64,000 nt of DNA, from positions 103,264 to 167,263 of the forward strand of contig NZ_BAAADB010000031.1 of the NCBI RefSeq assembly GCF_039522025.1. Reading direction: 5' to 3'. Under the pieces are notes generated by a model. The model was given only the letters and a program-made list of their open reading frames with translations. It was not told the origin of the DNA and searched no databases. Positions 16,438-23,608 of this stretch are shown here, piece by piece (positions within the stretch are counted from its first letter, which is position 1; every line of letters begins with the position of its first letter). A program made the position numbers and the translations under genes. This DNA comes from Deinococcus depolymerans (GTDB lineage Bacteria > Deinococcota > Deinococci > Deinococcales > Deinococcaceae).

Positions 16438-17265
16438 TTACTCGTCGTCGCGGCGGTTGTTCCAGCCGCGGTCCGCGCGGGCGCGGGGGCGGTCGGGGGT
16501 CGCGTCGGGCGCGGCGCTCTCGCGGGGGCGGAAGCCGCCTTCGCTGGGGCCGCGGTCGTCGCGGGGACGGAAGGTGGGGCGGTCGCCACGGTCGTCACGG
16601 GGACGGAAGCCGCCGCGGTCGCCGCCGCCCTGGAAGCCGCCACGGTCGCCGCCGCGGTCGTCACGGGGACGGAAGCCGCCACGGTCGCCGCCCTGGTAGC
16701 CGCCACGGTCTTCGCGGGGACGGAAGCCGCCACGGTCGCCGCCGCCCTGGTAGCCGCCGCGGTCTTCGCGGGGACGGAAGCCGCCACGGTCGCCGCCACC
16801 CTGGTAGCCGCCGCGGTCTTCGCGGGGACGGAAGCCGCCACGGTCGCCGCCGCCCTGGTAGCCGCCACGGTCTTCGCGGGGACGGAAGCCGCCGCGGTCG
16901 CCGCCACCCTGGTAGCCGCCACGGTCTTCGCGGGGGGCGGGGGCGGGGCGCTGCTCGCCGCTGCGCAGGCCACCCTGGCCCTGGGCTTCGCGCATTTCGC
17001 GCATCTCGCGGCGCAGGCCGCGGATTTCCTTGGCCTGGGCTTCGAGCATCTCTTTCAGTTCACCGAGGATGCCGAGCAGTTCGTCGGCGTCGATGTACTC
17101 TTCTTCTTCACCCTCGGCCCCGTCGGCGCTGATGCCACCTTCGGTTTCGGCTTCCTGAGCGTCCAGCACGGCGTCCTCGTCGGGTTCGCCTTCCAGCTGG
17201 GGGATAATGTCGCGCAGTTCTTCTGGCGTCTGCTCACCGGGGCGCAGCTCGTTGTTGTCCGTCAT
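16438..17265 (-). CDS. RGG/RG-repeat low-complexity protein with acidic N terminus and coiled coil
   Basis: The 275-residue product has three parts: an acidic N terminus (residues 1-60, many Glu/Asp including EGEEEEYIDADEL), a short predicted coiled coil (about 63-97, LKEMLEAQAKEIRGLRREMR) and a long disordered tail of RGG-type repeats. The tail has four perfect 18-residue units reading REDRGGYQGGGDRGGFRP, a 17-residue unit and several degraded units. RGG repeats with aromatic residues bind RNA and promote condensate formation in eukaryotes, so RNA binding is plausible but is inference. AAGGAG lies 9 bases before the ATG at 17265; the longer reading from 17364 has no such site. The gene appears monocistronic. 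Confidence 0.75.
   Translation of the reverse strand: MTDNNELRPGEQTPEELRDIIPQLEGEPDEDAVLDAQEAETEGGISADGAEGEEEEYIDADELLGILGELKEMLEAQAKEIRGLRREMREMREAQGQGGLRSGEQRPAPAPREDRGGYQGGGDRGGFRPREDRGGYQGGGDRGGFRPREDRGGYQGGGDRGGFRPREDRGGYQGGGDRGGFRPREDRGGYQGGDRGGFRPRDDRGGDRGGFQGGGDRGGFRPRDDRGDRPTFRPRDDRGPSEGGFRPRESAAPDATPDRPRARADRGWNNRRDDE
16690..16935 (-). repeat. 54-bp tandem repeats inside the RGG-protein gene
   Basis: The four perfect 18-residue units are encoded by nearly identical 54-bp tandem DNA repeats that differ at only a few third-codon positions. Such a tract can change copy number by slippage or recombination in whole-codon steps, so length variation between strains is expected. Confidence 0.8.
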
Positions 17266-17420
17266 CTGGTTTGCTCCTTTTTCCTGCATCTGGCCCGCCT
17301 TGCGGGCGCTGCTCCGGACGGCGGTGTCGGTCACCGTGTGCGGGCGTGCCCCCGAGTGTAGCATCCGCGCCGGGCAGAACCGTTCCGCCGGCGTTCACTG
17401 TTCGGGGGCGGGTGCGCCGG

Positions 17421-17624
17421 TCAGCGGCGCAGCAGGTGCCGCAGCAGCCGGAAGGACGCGGCCCACACGAGCGTGCCGGTCAGCGCGGCGGCCGGCAGGG
17501 CCAGCAGCGGGTGCCAGGTCAGGCCCAGCCACAGGGCCAGCAGGCTGAACATGGCCGCGCCGACGGCGATCAGGGTGGCGAGGCGGCGGGCGTTGTCCAC
17601 GGGTGTCCAGGATTCCAGGTCCAT
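17421..17624 (-). CDS. Small two-helix membrane protein, 67 residues
   Basis: The frame encodes two hydrophobic helices (about 16-33 and 37-56) with a basic C terminus (LLRHLLRR). CATGCT lies six bases before the ATG, a leaderless promoter arrangement. The positive tail suggests the C terminus stays in the cytoplasm. Function unknown. Confidence 0.55.
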   Translation of the reverse strand: MDLESWTPVDNARRLATLIAVGAAMFSLLALWLGLTWHPLLALPAAALTGTLVWAASFRLLRHLLRR

Positions 17625-17711
17625 GCGGGCAGCATGGCAGGGTCGGGAAGCGCAGATGCCCCGTTCCTGGCCGCTGGCGGTGGGGGTCACAGACGCGCCG
17701 GGCACCGCGCC

Positions 17712-17724
17712 TATACTCGTCCTC
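17712..17724 (+). promoter_or_regulatory. -10 box TATACT for a leaderless message
   Basis: TATACT (17712-17717) lies seven bases before the ATG of the NMT1-like binding protein gene, which fixes that start. Confidence 0.6.
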
Positions 17725-18669
17725 ATGAAACGCGCTTTGCTCCTGCTGGGCCTGCTGGCGACCTCCGCGTCCGCGCAGCGCACCGTGACCATCGGCCTGG
17801 GGTACAACCCGGACGTGCAGTTCACCCCGTTCTACGTGGCCGACAGGCTCGGGTACTTCGGGGCAGAGGGCCTGAAGGTCACCTACCAGCACGGGTACGT
17901 GTCGCAGCTGCTGCCTCTGCTGCTGCAGGGCAAACTGGATTTCGTGGTGGGTGATCCCGAGGACGCCATCTTCGCCCGGAACCAGGGCGCGGACGTGCGG
18001 TACGTGATGACCATGTACCAGAAGAACCCGGTCACGGTGTTCAGCCTCTCGCCCCTGACAGGCGCGGCCAGCCTGAAAGGGAAATCGGTGGGCATCCCGG
18101 GACCGTTCGGCAGTTCGTACCACGCCATTCAGGCGCTGCTGGACAGCGCGGACCTGACCGAGGGCCGGGACGTGCGCCTGAACTCCATCGGGTTCACGCA
18201 GGTGGACGCCGTGCGCGCCGGGCGGGTGGACGCCGCCGTGGGGTACTCGAACAACGACGTGCTGCAACTCGCCCGCACGGGCGGCAAGCGCGTGTACACG
18301 CTGGACATCAGCGGCGCGTACCCGATGGTCGGCGTGGGACTCATCGGCACCGGCAAGAGCCTGAGCGGCGACCTGGCGAAGAAGGTCGTGCGGGCCAGTC
18401 AGCGCGGCCTGAAATTCACGGTCGCGGACCCCGCCCGCGCGTTCAAGGTGGCGCAGCCGGTGTTCGGCGCGAGCGGCAGCCTGGACGTCCTGAAGGCCAG
18501 CACGCCCCTGATGACCGGGCCGTACAGCCGCGCCAACGGCATCGGGTCCATGGACCCCGCCGCGTGGACGAAAGCCGTCGCGGCCCTCGTGAAGCAGGGC
18601 AAACTGCCAGCCGGGGCGAAAGCCACTGACTACTACACGAACGCGTTCATCAGCCGGACGCTGAAGTAA
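17725..18669 (+). CDS. NMT1/THI5-like periplasmic substrate-binding protein
   Basis: The 314-residue protein has a short signal peptide (MKRALLLLGLLATSASAQ) and the NMT1/SsuA-like fold: GYNPDVQFTPFYVADRLGYF, then QGKLDFVVGDPEDAI, GKSVGIPGPFGSSYHA and DAVRAGRVDAAVGYSN. Family members bind pyrimidine precursors of thiamine, sulfonates or related small molecules and pass them to an ABC transporter. No permease or ATPase gene is adjacent, so it is an orphan binding protein or its transporter is elsewhere. A strong hairpin terminator follows directly. Confidence 0.8.
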   Translation: MKRALLLLGLLATSASAQRTVTIGLGYNPDVQFTPFYVADRLGYFGAEGLKVTYQHGYVSQLLPLLLQGKLDFVVGDPEDAIFARNQGADVRYVMTMYQKNPVTVFSLSPLTGAASLKGKSVGIPGPFGSSYHAIQALLDSADLTEGRDVRLNSIGFTQVDAVRAGRVDAAVGYSNNDVLQLARTGGKRVYTLDISGAYPMVGVGLIGTGKSLSGDLAKKVVRASQRGLKFTVADPARAFKVAQPVFGASGSLDVLKASTPLMTGPYSRANGIGSMDPAAWTKAVAALVKQGKLPAGAKATDYYTNAFISRTLK

Positions 18670-18683
18670 GGGCGCGGGGAGTG

Positions 18684-18718
18684 GGAGGCGGGGTGCGGTC
18701 ACAGGGCGCCCCGCCTCC
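18684..18718 (+). terminator. Rho-independent terminator after the binding-protein gene
   Basis: GGAGGCGGGGTGC and GCGCCCCGCCTCC form a near-perfect 13-bp stem, followed by TTCTTCTGTTGTGTT. Confidence 0.8.
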
Positions 18719-18775
18719 TTCTTCTGTTGTGTTGTCAGCTGCGTTGTGGGGCGGGCCGGCGCACCGGCCGGGTGC

Positions 18776-18795
18776 GCTAGGCGTGATGGCCTAGC
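18776..18795. promoter_or_regulatory. Inverted repeat GCTAGGC-6-GCCTAGC upstream of a short ORF
   Basis: GCTAGGC (18776-18782) and GCCTAGC (18789-18795) are perfect inverted repeats separated by six bases. They lie just upstream of a possible promoter (GTGACA, 18-base spacer, TACGCT at 18833-18838). They could be an operator or a second terminator stem; no T tract follows, which favours the first. Confidence 0.4.
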
Positions 18796-18868
18796 CCGCC
18801 CGTTGTTCGTGACACGCGCCGCTTTTGCCTGCTACGCTACACCCAATCACCGAAAGGAGGTGCCCGCT

Positions 18869-18988
18869 ATGACCAACATCACTGACGTCCAGACCGCCGC
18901 ACACGGAGTCTTCGTTCCTGCCCACTGGAGTGATTTTGACGCACCAACACCGGCCACCTCTGCCTTCGGGCTGGCCCCCCTGCACTGA
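18869..18988 (+). CDS. Small ORF (39 residues) with a very strong ribosome-binding site
   Basis: AAAGGAGGTG precedes the ATG by seven bases, the best ribosome-binding site in this part of the window, so this short frame is probably translated. The peptide starts MTNITDVQTAAHGVF and has no membrane segment. Its stop codon is 15 bases before the RIO kinase gene, which itself has no good ribosome-binding site, so it could be a leader or partner gene. No homologue recognised. Confidence 0.5.
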   Translation: MTNITDVQTAAHGVFVPAHWSDFDAPTPATSAFGLAPLH

Positions 18989-19003
18989 CCGACCGGGGCG
19001 CCC

Positions 19004-19969
19004 ATGAGCGCCCGCACCCACACCGACTGGCCCCACGACGACCGGCGCCACGACGACTGGCCCCACGACGACTGGCCCGATCACGGATGGACCGACACCG
19101 GACCTGACGACGCCTGGGACGAACGCTGGGACACCCCACCGCCCCGACGCCGCCAGAAACGCAGCCCGACCGGCCGCCGTCAGCTGGCACACTTGACCGC
19201 CAGCGATCCCGATGACGTGCAGGACGACGTGATCCGCCGCCTGACCGACCGCGGGTACATCACCGGGATTGTCGCGGAACTCAAGAGCGGCAAGGAAGCC
19301 ACCGCGTACGTCGCCCGTGGCCCGCGCGGCAGCGTCCTCGTGAAGCTCTACCGCGACCTGCAGGCCCGGTCCTTCCAGAACGACCAGTTGTACCGCGAGG
19401 GGCAGGTCATCCTCGACGCCCGGGCCGCCAGGGCCATGCAGAAACGCACCCGCCTGGGCCTGGAGATGCTCCAGCAGGACTGGGTCCTGAGCGAGTACGC
19501 GCACCTGTGGACCCTCTGGAACGCCGGACTGAACGTCCCGGAACCCCTGGCCGGGCCGCACCCGACCGCCTACGCCGAAACGGTTCCCGCCGTCGTCATG
19601 CGCCTGATCGGCACCGAAGACCACATCGCCCCGCGCCTCAGCGACGCCGCACTGACCCCCGCGCAGGCCCGGAGTGCCTGGGAGCAGAGCCTGCAGGGCA
19701 TGGCCGACCTGCTCCGGCTCGGGTACGCGCACGGCGATTACAGCACCTACAACCTTCTCTGGTGGGAGGACACCGTGACCATCATCGACTTTCCGCAACT
19801 CTCGACCCGTCAGAACCCCAACTTCCAGACCCTGCTGGCCCGCGACGCGCAGAGCCTCGCCACCAGCTTCCGCAAACACGGCATTCACGCCGACGGCACG
19901 CAGGTCCTGCGGGACGTGCAGCGCCGCGCGCTGGGCCCCGCCCCCGAACCCCGCCTGCTGCTGCCGTAG
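19004..19969 (+). CDS. RIO-family atypical serine/threonine kinase with His/Asp/Trp-rich N terminus
   Basis: The 321-residue protein has the RIO kinase core: nucleotide loop SGKEATAYVA (95-104), the ATP-contacting lysine in VLVKLYRD (K114), the catalytic loop HGDYSTYN (243-250, D245 and N250) and the metal-binding IDFPQ (261-265). Eukaryotic and archaeal RIO kinases act in ribosome maturation; bacterial ones are poorly understood. The first 45 residues are an odd tract of DDWP/HDD units (DWPHDD, HDDWPHDDWPDHGW) that is rich in potential metal ligands. A 39-residue ORF is directly upstream. The TAG stop is also part of the -10 box of the following gene. Confidence 0.85.
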   Translation: MSARTHTDWPHDDRRHDDWPHDDWPDHGWTDTGPDDAWDERWDTPPPRRRQKRSPTGRRQLAHLTASDPDDVQDDVIRRLTDRGYITGIVAELKSGKEATAYVARGPRGSVLVKLYRDLQARSFQNDQLYREGQVILDARAARAMQKRTRLGLEMLQQDWVLSEYAHLWTLWNAGLNVPEPLAGPHPTAYAETVPAVVMRLIGTEDHIAPRLSDAALTPAQARSAWEQSLQGMADLLRLGYAHGDYSTYNLLWWEDTVTIIDFPQLSTRQNPNFQTLLARDAQSLATSFRKHGIHADGTQVLRDVQRRALGPAPEPRLLLP

Positions 19970-19978
19970 GCTGCGGCC

Positions 19979-20380
19979 ATGCGGATCCTGGAAACCTGCC
20001 TGTACGTGGACGACCTCGACCGGGCCGAGCAGTTCTACACCCAGCTGCTCGGCCTGACCCTGCACAGCCGCGTGCCGGGCCGGCACCTGTTCTACCGCCT
20101 GAGCGGCAGCATGCTCCTGATCTTCGACCCGCGCGCCAGTGCCCAGCCGGGCGACGTACCCCCGCACGCCGGACAGCCCGGCGCGCACGCCTGCCTGACC
20201 CTCGACCCCACCCAGACGGACGCCTGGGAGGCCCGGCTGCGGGCCGCCGGCCTGACCGTCACCCGTTACGCCTGGGGTGACCGGGGCGAGAGCCTGTACT
20301 TTCACGACCCCGCCGGGAACCTGCTGGAACTCGCGCCACCCCGCATCTGGGGACTCGACGCGCCCGGCGTATTACCGTGA
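19979..20380 (+). CDS. VOC (glyoxalase/dioxygenase superfamily) protein
   Basis: The 133-residue single-domain VOC protein has the typical opening ILETCLYVDDLDRAEQFYTQ and closing segment SLYFHDPAGNLLELA. The final Glu and central His would be metal ligands in an active enzyme. TAGGCT (19967-19972) lies six bases before the ATG; its TAG is the stop codon of the RIO kinase gene, so stop and promoter are superimposed. Substrate unknown; family members include glyoxalases and antibiotic-resistance proteins. Confidence 0.8.
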   Translation: MRILETCLYVDDLDRAEQFYTQLLGLTLHSRVPGRHLFYRLSGSMLLIFDPRASAQPGDVPPHAGQPGAHACLTLDPTQTDAWEARLRAAGLTVTRYAWGDRGESLYFHDPAGNLLELAPPRIWGLDAPGVLP

Positions 20381-20384
20381 ACGC

Positions 20385-20486
20385 ATGACCCACACCCTGC
20401 CCCGCACGCTGCGCTTCCTCGCGGCCCTCCTGCCACTCCTGCTCGCCACCAGCGCCGCCCGCCCCCGCCACAGGAACCGCGCATGA
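20385..20486 (+). CDS. Possible 33-residue signal-peptide-only ORF overlapping the CitE-like gene
   Basis: The frame encodes THTLPRTLRFLAALLPLLLA followed by a short basic end, which looks like a signal peptide with nothing after it. Its TGA overlaps the ATG of the next gene (ATGA, 20483-20486). It may be a coupling leader or the remnant of a lost exported protein. Weak evidence. Confidence 0.3.
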   Translation: MTHTLPRTLRFLAALLPLLLATSAARPRHRNRA

Positions 20487-21301
20487 AGCCCCTGCGCTCC
20501 GCGCTGTACGTGCCTGGCGACAAACCCCGCGCCATCGAGAAAGCCCGCACCCTCCGCGCCGACGCCATCATCCTCGACCTCGAAGACGCCGTCGCCCCCG
20601 AACACAAAGCCCAGGCCCGCGAACATGTCCGCGACGCCCTGCGCACCCCCTGGCACGTTCCCGTCCTGATCCGCGTCAACGGCCTGAACACCCCCTGGGA
20701 ACACGACGACCGCGAACTCGCCCTCACCGCAGGCGCAAGCGGCATCGTCCTGCCCAAAGTCGAGGACGCCCGCACCGCCCGCGACCTCAGCCCCGGCCTG
20801 CCCCTCTGGGCCATGATCGAAACGCCCCAGGGCGTCCTGAACGCCCCCAGCATCGCCGCCGTGCCCGGCGTCACCGCCCTCCTGGTCGGCACGAACGACC
20901 TCGCCCGCGCCCTGCGCACCCAACCCCACCCGGACCGCACGCCCCTCCTGCACGCCCTGGGCAGCGTCGTCCTCGCCGCCCGCGCCCACGGCAAGACCCC
21001 CCTCGACGCTGTCTACAACGACATCCGCGACCCCCAAGGCTTCCAGCGCGAATGCCAGCAGGGCCGCGCCCTCGGCTTCACCGGCAAGACCGTCATCCAC
21101 CCCGACCAGATCGAAGGCGCCAACACCGCCTTCGGCGTCACCGCCCAGGAAGCCCAGGCCGCGCAGGAGCTGATCGCCGCGTGGGAACAGGCCCGCCGCG
21201 AAGGAAAAAGCGTCGCCACGCACCGGGGCGCGCTGGTCGAGCAGATGCACGTAGACGAGGCGCAGGAGGTTCTGGCTCTGTGGGGGGTTACGGAGGGGTA
21301 G
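20483..21301 (+). CDS. HpcH/HpaI aldolase family, CitE-like CoA-ester lyase
   Basis: The 272-residue protein fits the citrate-lyase beta-subunit-like family: RSALYVPGDKPRAIEKA at the N terminus, LDLEDAVAP (metal and CoA region), LIRVNG, GIVLPKVED, AMIETPQGVLNA with its metal-binding Glu, and FTGKTVIHPDQIE near the end. No other citrate-lyase subunits are nearby, so it more likely acts on a beta-hydroxyacyl-CoA such as malyl- or citramalyl-CoA. Cytoplasmic. Confidence 0.85.
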   Translation: MKPLRSALYVPGDKPRAIEKARTLRADAIILDLEDAVAPEHKAQAREHVRDALRTPWHVPVLIRVNGLNTPWEHDDRELALTAGASGIVLPKVEDARTARDLSPGLPLWAMIETPQGVLNAPSIAAVPGVTALLVGTNDLARALRTQPHPDRTPLLHALGSVVLAARAHGKTPLDAVYNDIRDPQGFQRECQQGRALGFTGKTVIHPDQIEGANTAFGVTAQEAQAAQELIAAWEQARREGKSVATHRGALVEQMHVDEAQEVLALWGVTEG

Positions 21302-21362
21302 GTGGGCGGCGGGGTTTCCGTGTGCGGTTTCCGTGTGGGCGGCCCCCTTCCAGACATCCACC

Positions 21363-21392
21363 TTGATTAATCACAGAAAACGCCTTTATTAT
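21363..21392 (+). promoter_or_regulatory. Promoter of the psuK-psuG pair
   Basis: TTGATT (21363-21368) and TATTAT (21387-21392) are separated by 18 bases in an AT-rich pocket, and the ATG follows nine bases later, so the message has almost no leader. Confidence 0.6.
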
Positions 21393-21401
21393 AGAAAGCA
21401 G

Positions 21402-22529
21402 ATGCCCCTGACCGACACCGAATCCGCCCTCCTCGCCCTGATCCGCGAGACGCCCCTGGCAACGCCGGAGGAACTGGCGCGCCGCCTGGGGTCCACACGG
21501 GCGTCCGTGAACGTGCATGTGCGCAATCTGGTCCGCAAGGGCGCGCTGCTGGGCCGGGGCTACCTGCTGCCAGCGGAGTCCGGCCCAGGTCGCGTGGTGG
21601 TGGTGGGCGGCGCGAACGTGGACGTGAAGGCCCGCACGCTGGCGGCGGCGGTGCCGGGGACGAGCAATCCGGGTGTGACGGCGCAGGCGCCGGGTGGCGT
21701 GGCGCGGAACGTCGCGGAGAACCTGGCGCGGCTGGGCGTGCCGGCGTCGCTGGTGAGCGTGGTGGGCCGGGACGCGCTGGGCGACTGGCTGCTGCGGGAG
21801 ACGGAGGCGGCGGGCGTGGACGTGCGGGCGGTGCTGCGCGCGCCGGACGTGACGACGGGAACGTACACGGCGGTGCTGGACGCGAGTGGGGAGTTGCTGG
21901 TGGCGGTGGCGGCGATGGCGGCGGTGGAGGCCCTGACCCCGGCGGCGTTGCAGGAGCGGCGTGGGGTGCTGCGGGGCGCGGCGTGGGTGGTGGCGGACGG
22001 GAACCTGCCGGAGGCGTCGCTGGCGCACCTGCTGTCCCTGGCGGCCGAGGCGGGTGCGGCGGTGGTGTTCGAGCCGGTGAGCGTGCCGAAGGCGGCGCGA
22101 CTGCGTTCGGCGCTGGCGGCGGGGCTGGTGCCGCAGGCGGTGACGCCGAACGTGCCGGAACTGGGCGCCCTGCTGGGCCGGAACGTGCCGGACGAGTCGG
22201 GGGCGCTGCGGGCAGCGGCGGCTGAACTGCACGCGCAGGGGGTGCGGCTGGTGTGGGTACGGCGGGGCGCGGCGGGCAGCCTGCTGAGTGGCCCGGAAGG
22301 CGTGACGGAACTGCCCGCCCTGCCCGCCGAGGTGCGGGACGTGACCGGCGCGGGCGACGCGATGCTCGCGGCGTTCTTGGCGGCGCTCGCGTCGGGCCTG
22401 CCGCCCGCAGAGGCGGCGCGGCATGGTCACGCGGCGGCGGCGATCACCGTCGAGAGTGATCACGCGGTGTCGCCGCTGCTGACGCCCACCTCGATTCAGG
22501 TGCGGCTCGGGGTGGGCTCTGAGCTCTGA
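21402..22529 (+). CDS. psuK: Pseudouridine kinase with N-terminal winged helix (PsuK-like PfkB kinase)
   Basis: The 375-residue protein has an N-terminal winged-helix domain (residues 1-55, TPEELARRLGSTRASVNVHV) fused to a PfkB/ribokinase domain that starts VVVVGGANVDVK and ends with the ATP-binding VTGAGDAMLAAFLAAL. The next gene is psuG, so the substrate is almost certainly pseudouridine, which is phosphorylated to pseudouridine 5'-phosphate. The DNA-binding domain suggests it also regulates its own operon, as proposed for similar HTH-PfkB fusions. The ATG at 21402 is supported by its promoter. Confidence 0.85.
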   Translation: MPLTDTESALLALIRETPLATPEELARRLGSTRASVNVHVRNLVRKGALLGRGYLLPAESGPGRVVVVGGANVDVKARTLAAAVPGTSNPGVTAQAPGGVARNVAENLARLGVPASLVSVVGRDALGDWLLRETEAAGVDVRAVLRAPDVTTGTYTAVLDASGELLVAVAAMAAVEALTPAALQERRGVLRGAAWVVADGNLPEASLAHLLSLAAEAGAAVVFEPVSVPKAARLRSALAAGLVPQAVTPNVPELGALLGRNVPDESGALRAAAAELHAQGVRLVWVRRGAAGSLLSGPEGVTELPALPAEVRDVTGAGDAMLAAFLAALASGLPPAEAARHGHAAAAITVESDHAVSPLLTPTSIQVRLGVGSEL

Positions 22530-22603
22530 ACGCCCCGCCACCCTGCCCGTTTTTCCTCATCGCCCATAGCTCACGGCTCACAGCCCACCCCCAGAGGTTT
22601 CCC

Positions 22604-23542
22604 ATGATTCACGACATCAATCCGACCGTTGCCGCCTACCTGGACATTCACCCCGAAGTCGCCGCCGCGCTGGCGGAGGGGCGCGCGGTGGTGGCGCTGG
22701 AGAGCACGATCATCAGTCACGGCATGCCGTTCCCGCAGAACGTGGAGATGGCGCGCGGCGTGGAGGACGTGGTGCGCGCGCACGGCGCGGTGCCCGCGAC
22801 GATCGCGGTGCTGGGGGGCCGCCTGAAGGTGGGCCTCACGCCCGAGGAACTGCACCTGCTGGCGACCGACAAGGGCGTCGAGAAGATCAGCACCCGCGAC
22901 CTGCCGGTGACGGTGGCGCTGGGCAGGCACGGCGCGACGACGGTGGCGAGCACCATGCGCGTGGCGGCGCTGGCGGGCATCCGCGTGTTCGCCACGGGCG
23001 GCACCGGGGGCGTGCACCGCGGCGCGGAGCGCAGCATGGACGTCAGCGCGGACCTGCTGGAACTGGCGCAGACGGACGTGTGCGTGGTCAGCGCGGGCGT
23101 GAAGAGCATCCTGGACATCGGCCTGACGCTGGAGGTCCTCGAGACGCACGGCATTCCGGCCCTGACGCTGGGCAGTGAGGAGTTCCCGGCGTTCTACTCC
23201 CGCCAGAGCGGCTTCAGGGCGCCCCTGACGGTCGCCACGCCGGAGGAGGCCGCGCGGGTGCTGAAGGCGAAGTGGGATCTGGGCGTGTCGGGCGGCGTGA
23301 TGCTCGCCAACCCCATCCCCGAGGACGCCGAGATTCCCGCCAGCGAGATCACCCCGCAGATCGAGCAGGCGCTGCGCGACATGGACGCCCTGGGCCTGAA
23401 GGGCAAGGACACCACCCCGTACCTGCTGGGCCGCATGGTGGAAATCACCGGGGGCCGCAGCCTCGCCGCGAACATCGCCCTCGTGCGCCACAACGCGATG
23501 GTGGCCGCGCAGGTGGCCGTCGCCTACGCTCAGCTGGGCTGA
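22604..23542 (+). CDS. psuG: Pseudouridine-5'-phosphate glycosidase
   Basis: The 312-residue enzyme reversibly splits pseudouridine 5'-phosphate into uracil and ribose 5-phosphate. Family motifs are clear: VALESTIISHGMPFPQN, GAVPATIAVLGGRLKVGL, the KISTRDLP catalytic segment, FATGGTGGVHRGAE, CVVSAGVKSILDI and FPAFYSRQSGF. AGAGG precedes the ATG. With psuK upstream it forms a two-step pathway that recycles pseudouridine from RNA breakdown. Confidence 0.93.
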   Translation: MIHDINPTVAAYLDIHPEVAAALAEGRAVVALESTIISHGMPFPQNVEMARGVEDVVRAHGAVPATIAVLGGRLKVGLTPEELHLLATDKGVEKISTRDLPVTVALGRHGATTVASTMRVAALAGIRVFATGGTGGVHRGAERSMDVSADLLELAQTDVCVVSAGVKSILDIGLTLEVLETHGIPALTLGSEEFPAFYSRQSGFRAPLTVATPEEAARVLKAKWDLGVSGGVMLANPIPEDAEIPASEITPQIEQALRDMDALGLKGKDTTPYLLGRMVEITGGRSLAANIALVRHNAMVAAQVAVAYAQLG

Positions 23543-23554
23543 TGGCTCAAGGCT

Positions 23555-23589
23555 GATGGCAGATGGCACCGCACTGGCCATCTGCCATC
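23555..23589. terminator. Hairpin between convergent psuG and dctA
   Basis: GATGGCAGATGGC and GCCATCTGCCATC form a perfect 13-bp stem with a nine-base loop. It serves both converging genes. The repeated GATGGC unit resembles short degenerate palindromic arrays at 2635-2660 and 27537-27605. Confidence 0.65.
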
Positions 23590-23608
23590 TGCCATCTGCG
23601 TCCTTCCC

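Noticed and set aside
16690..16935. Regular tandem repeats resembling a CRISPR array
   Set aside because: The 54-bp units have no spacers, keep one reading frame and encode RGG repeats in a gene with a good start.
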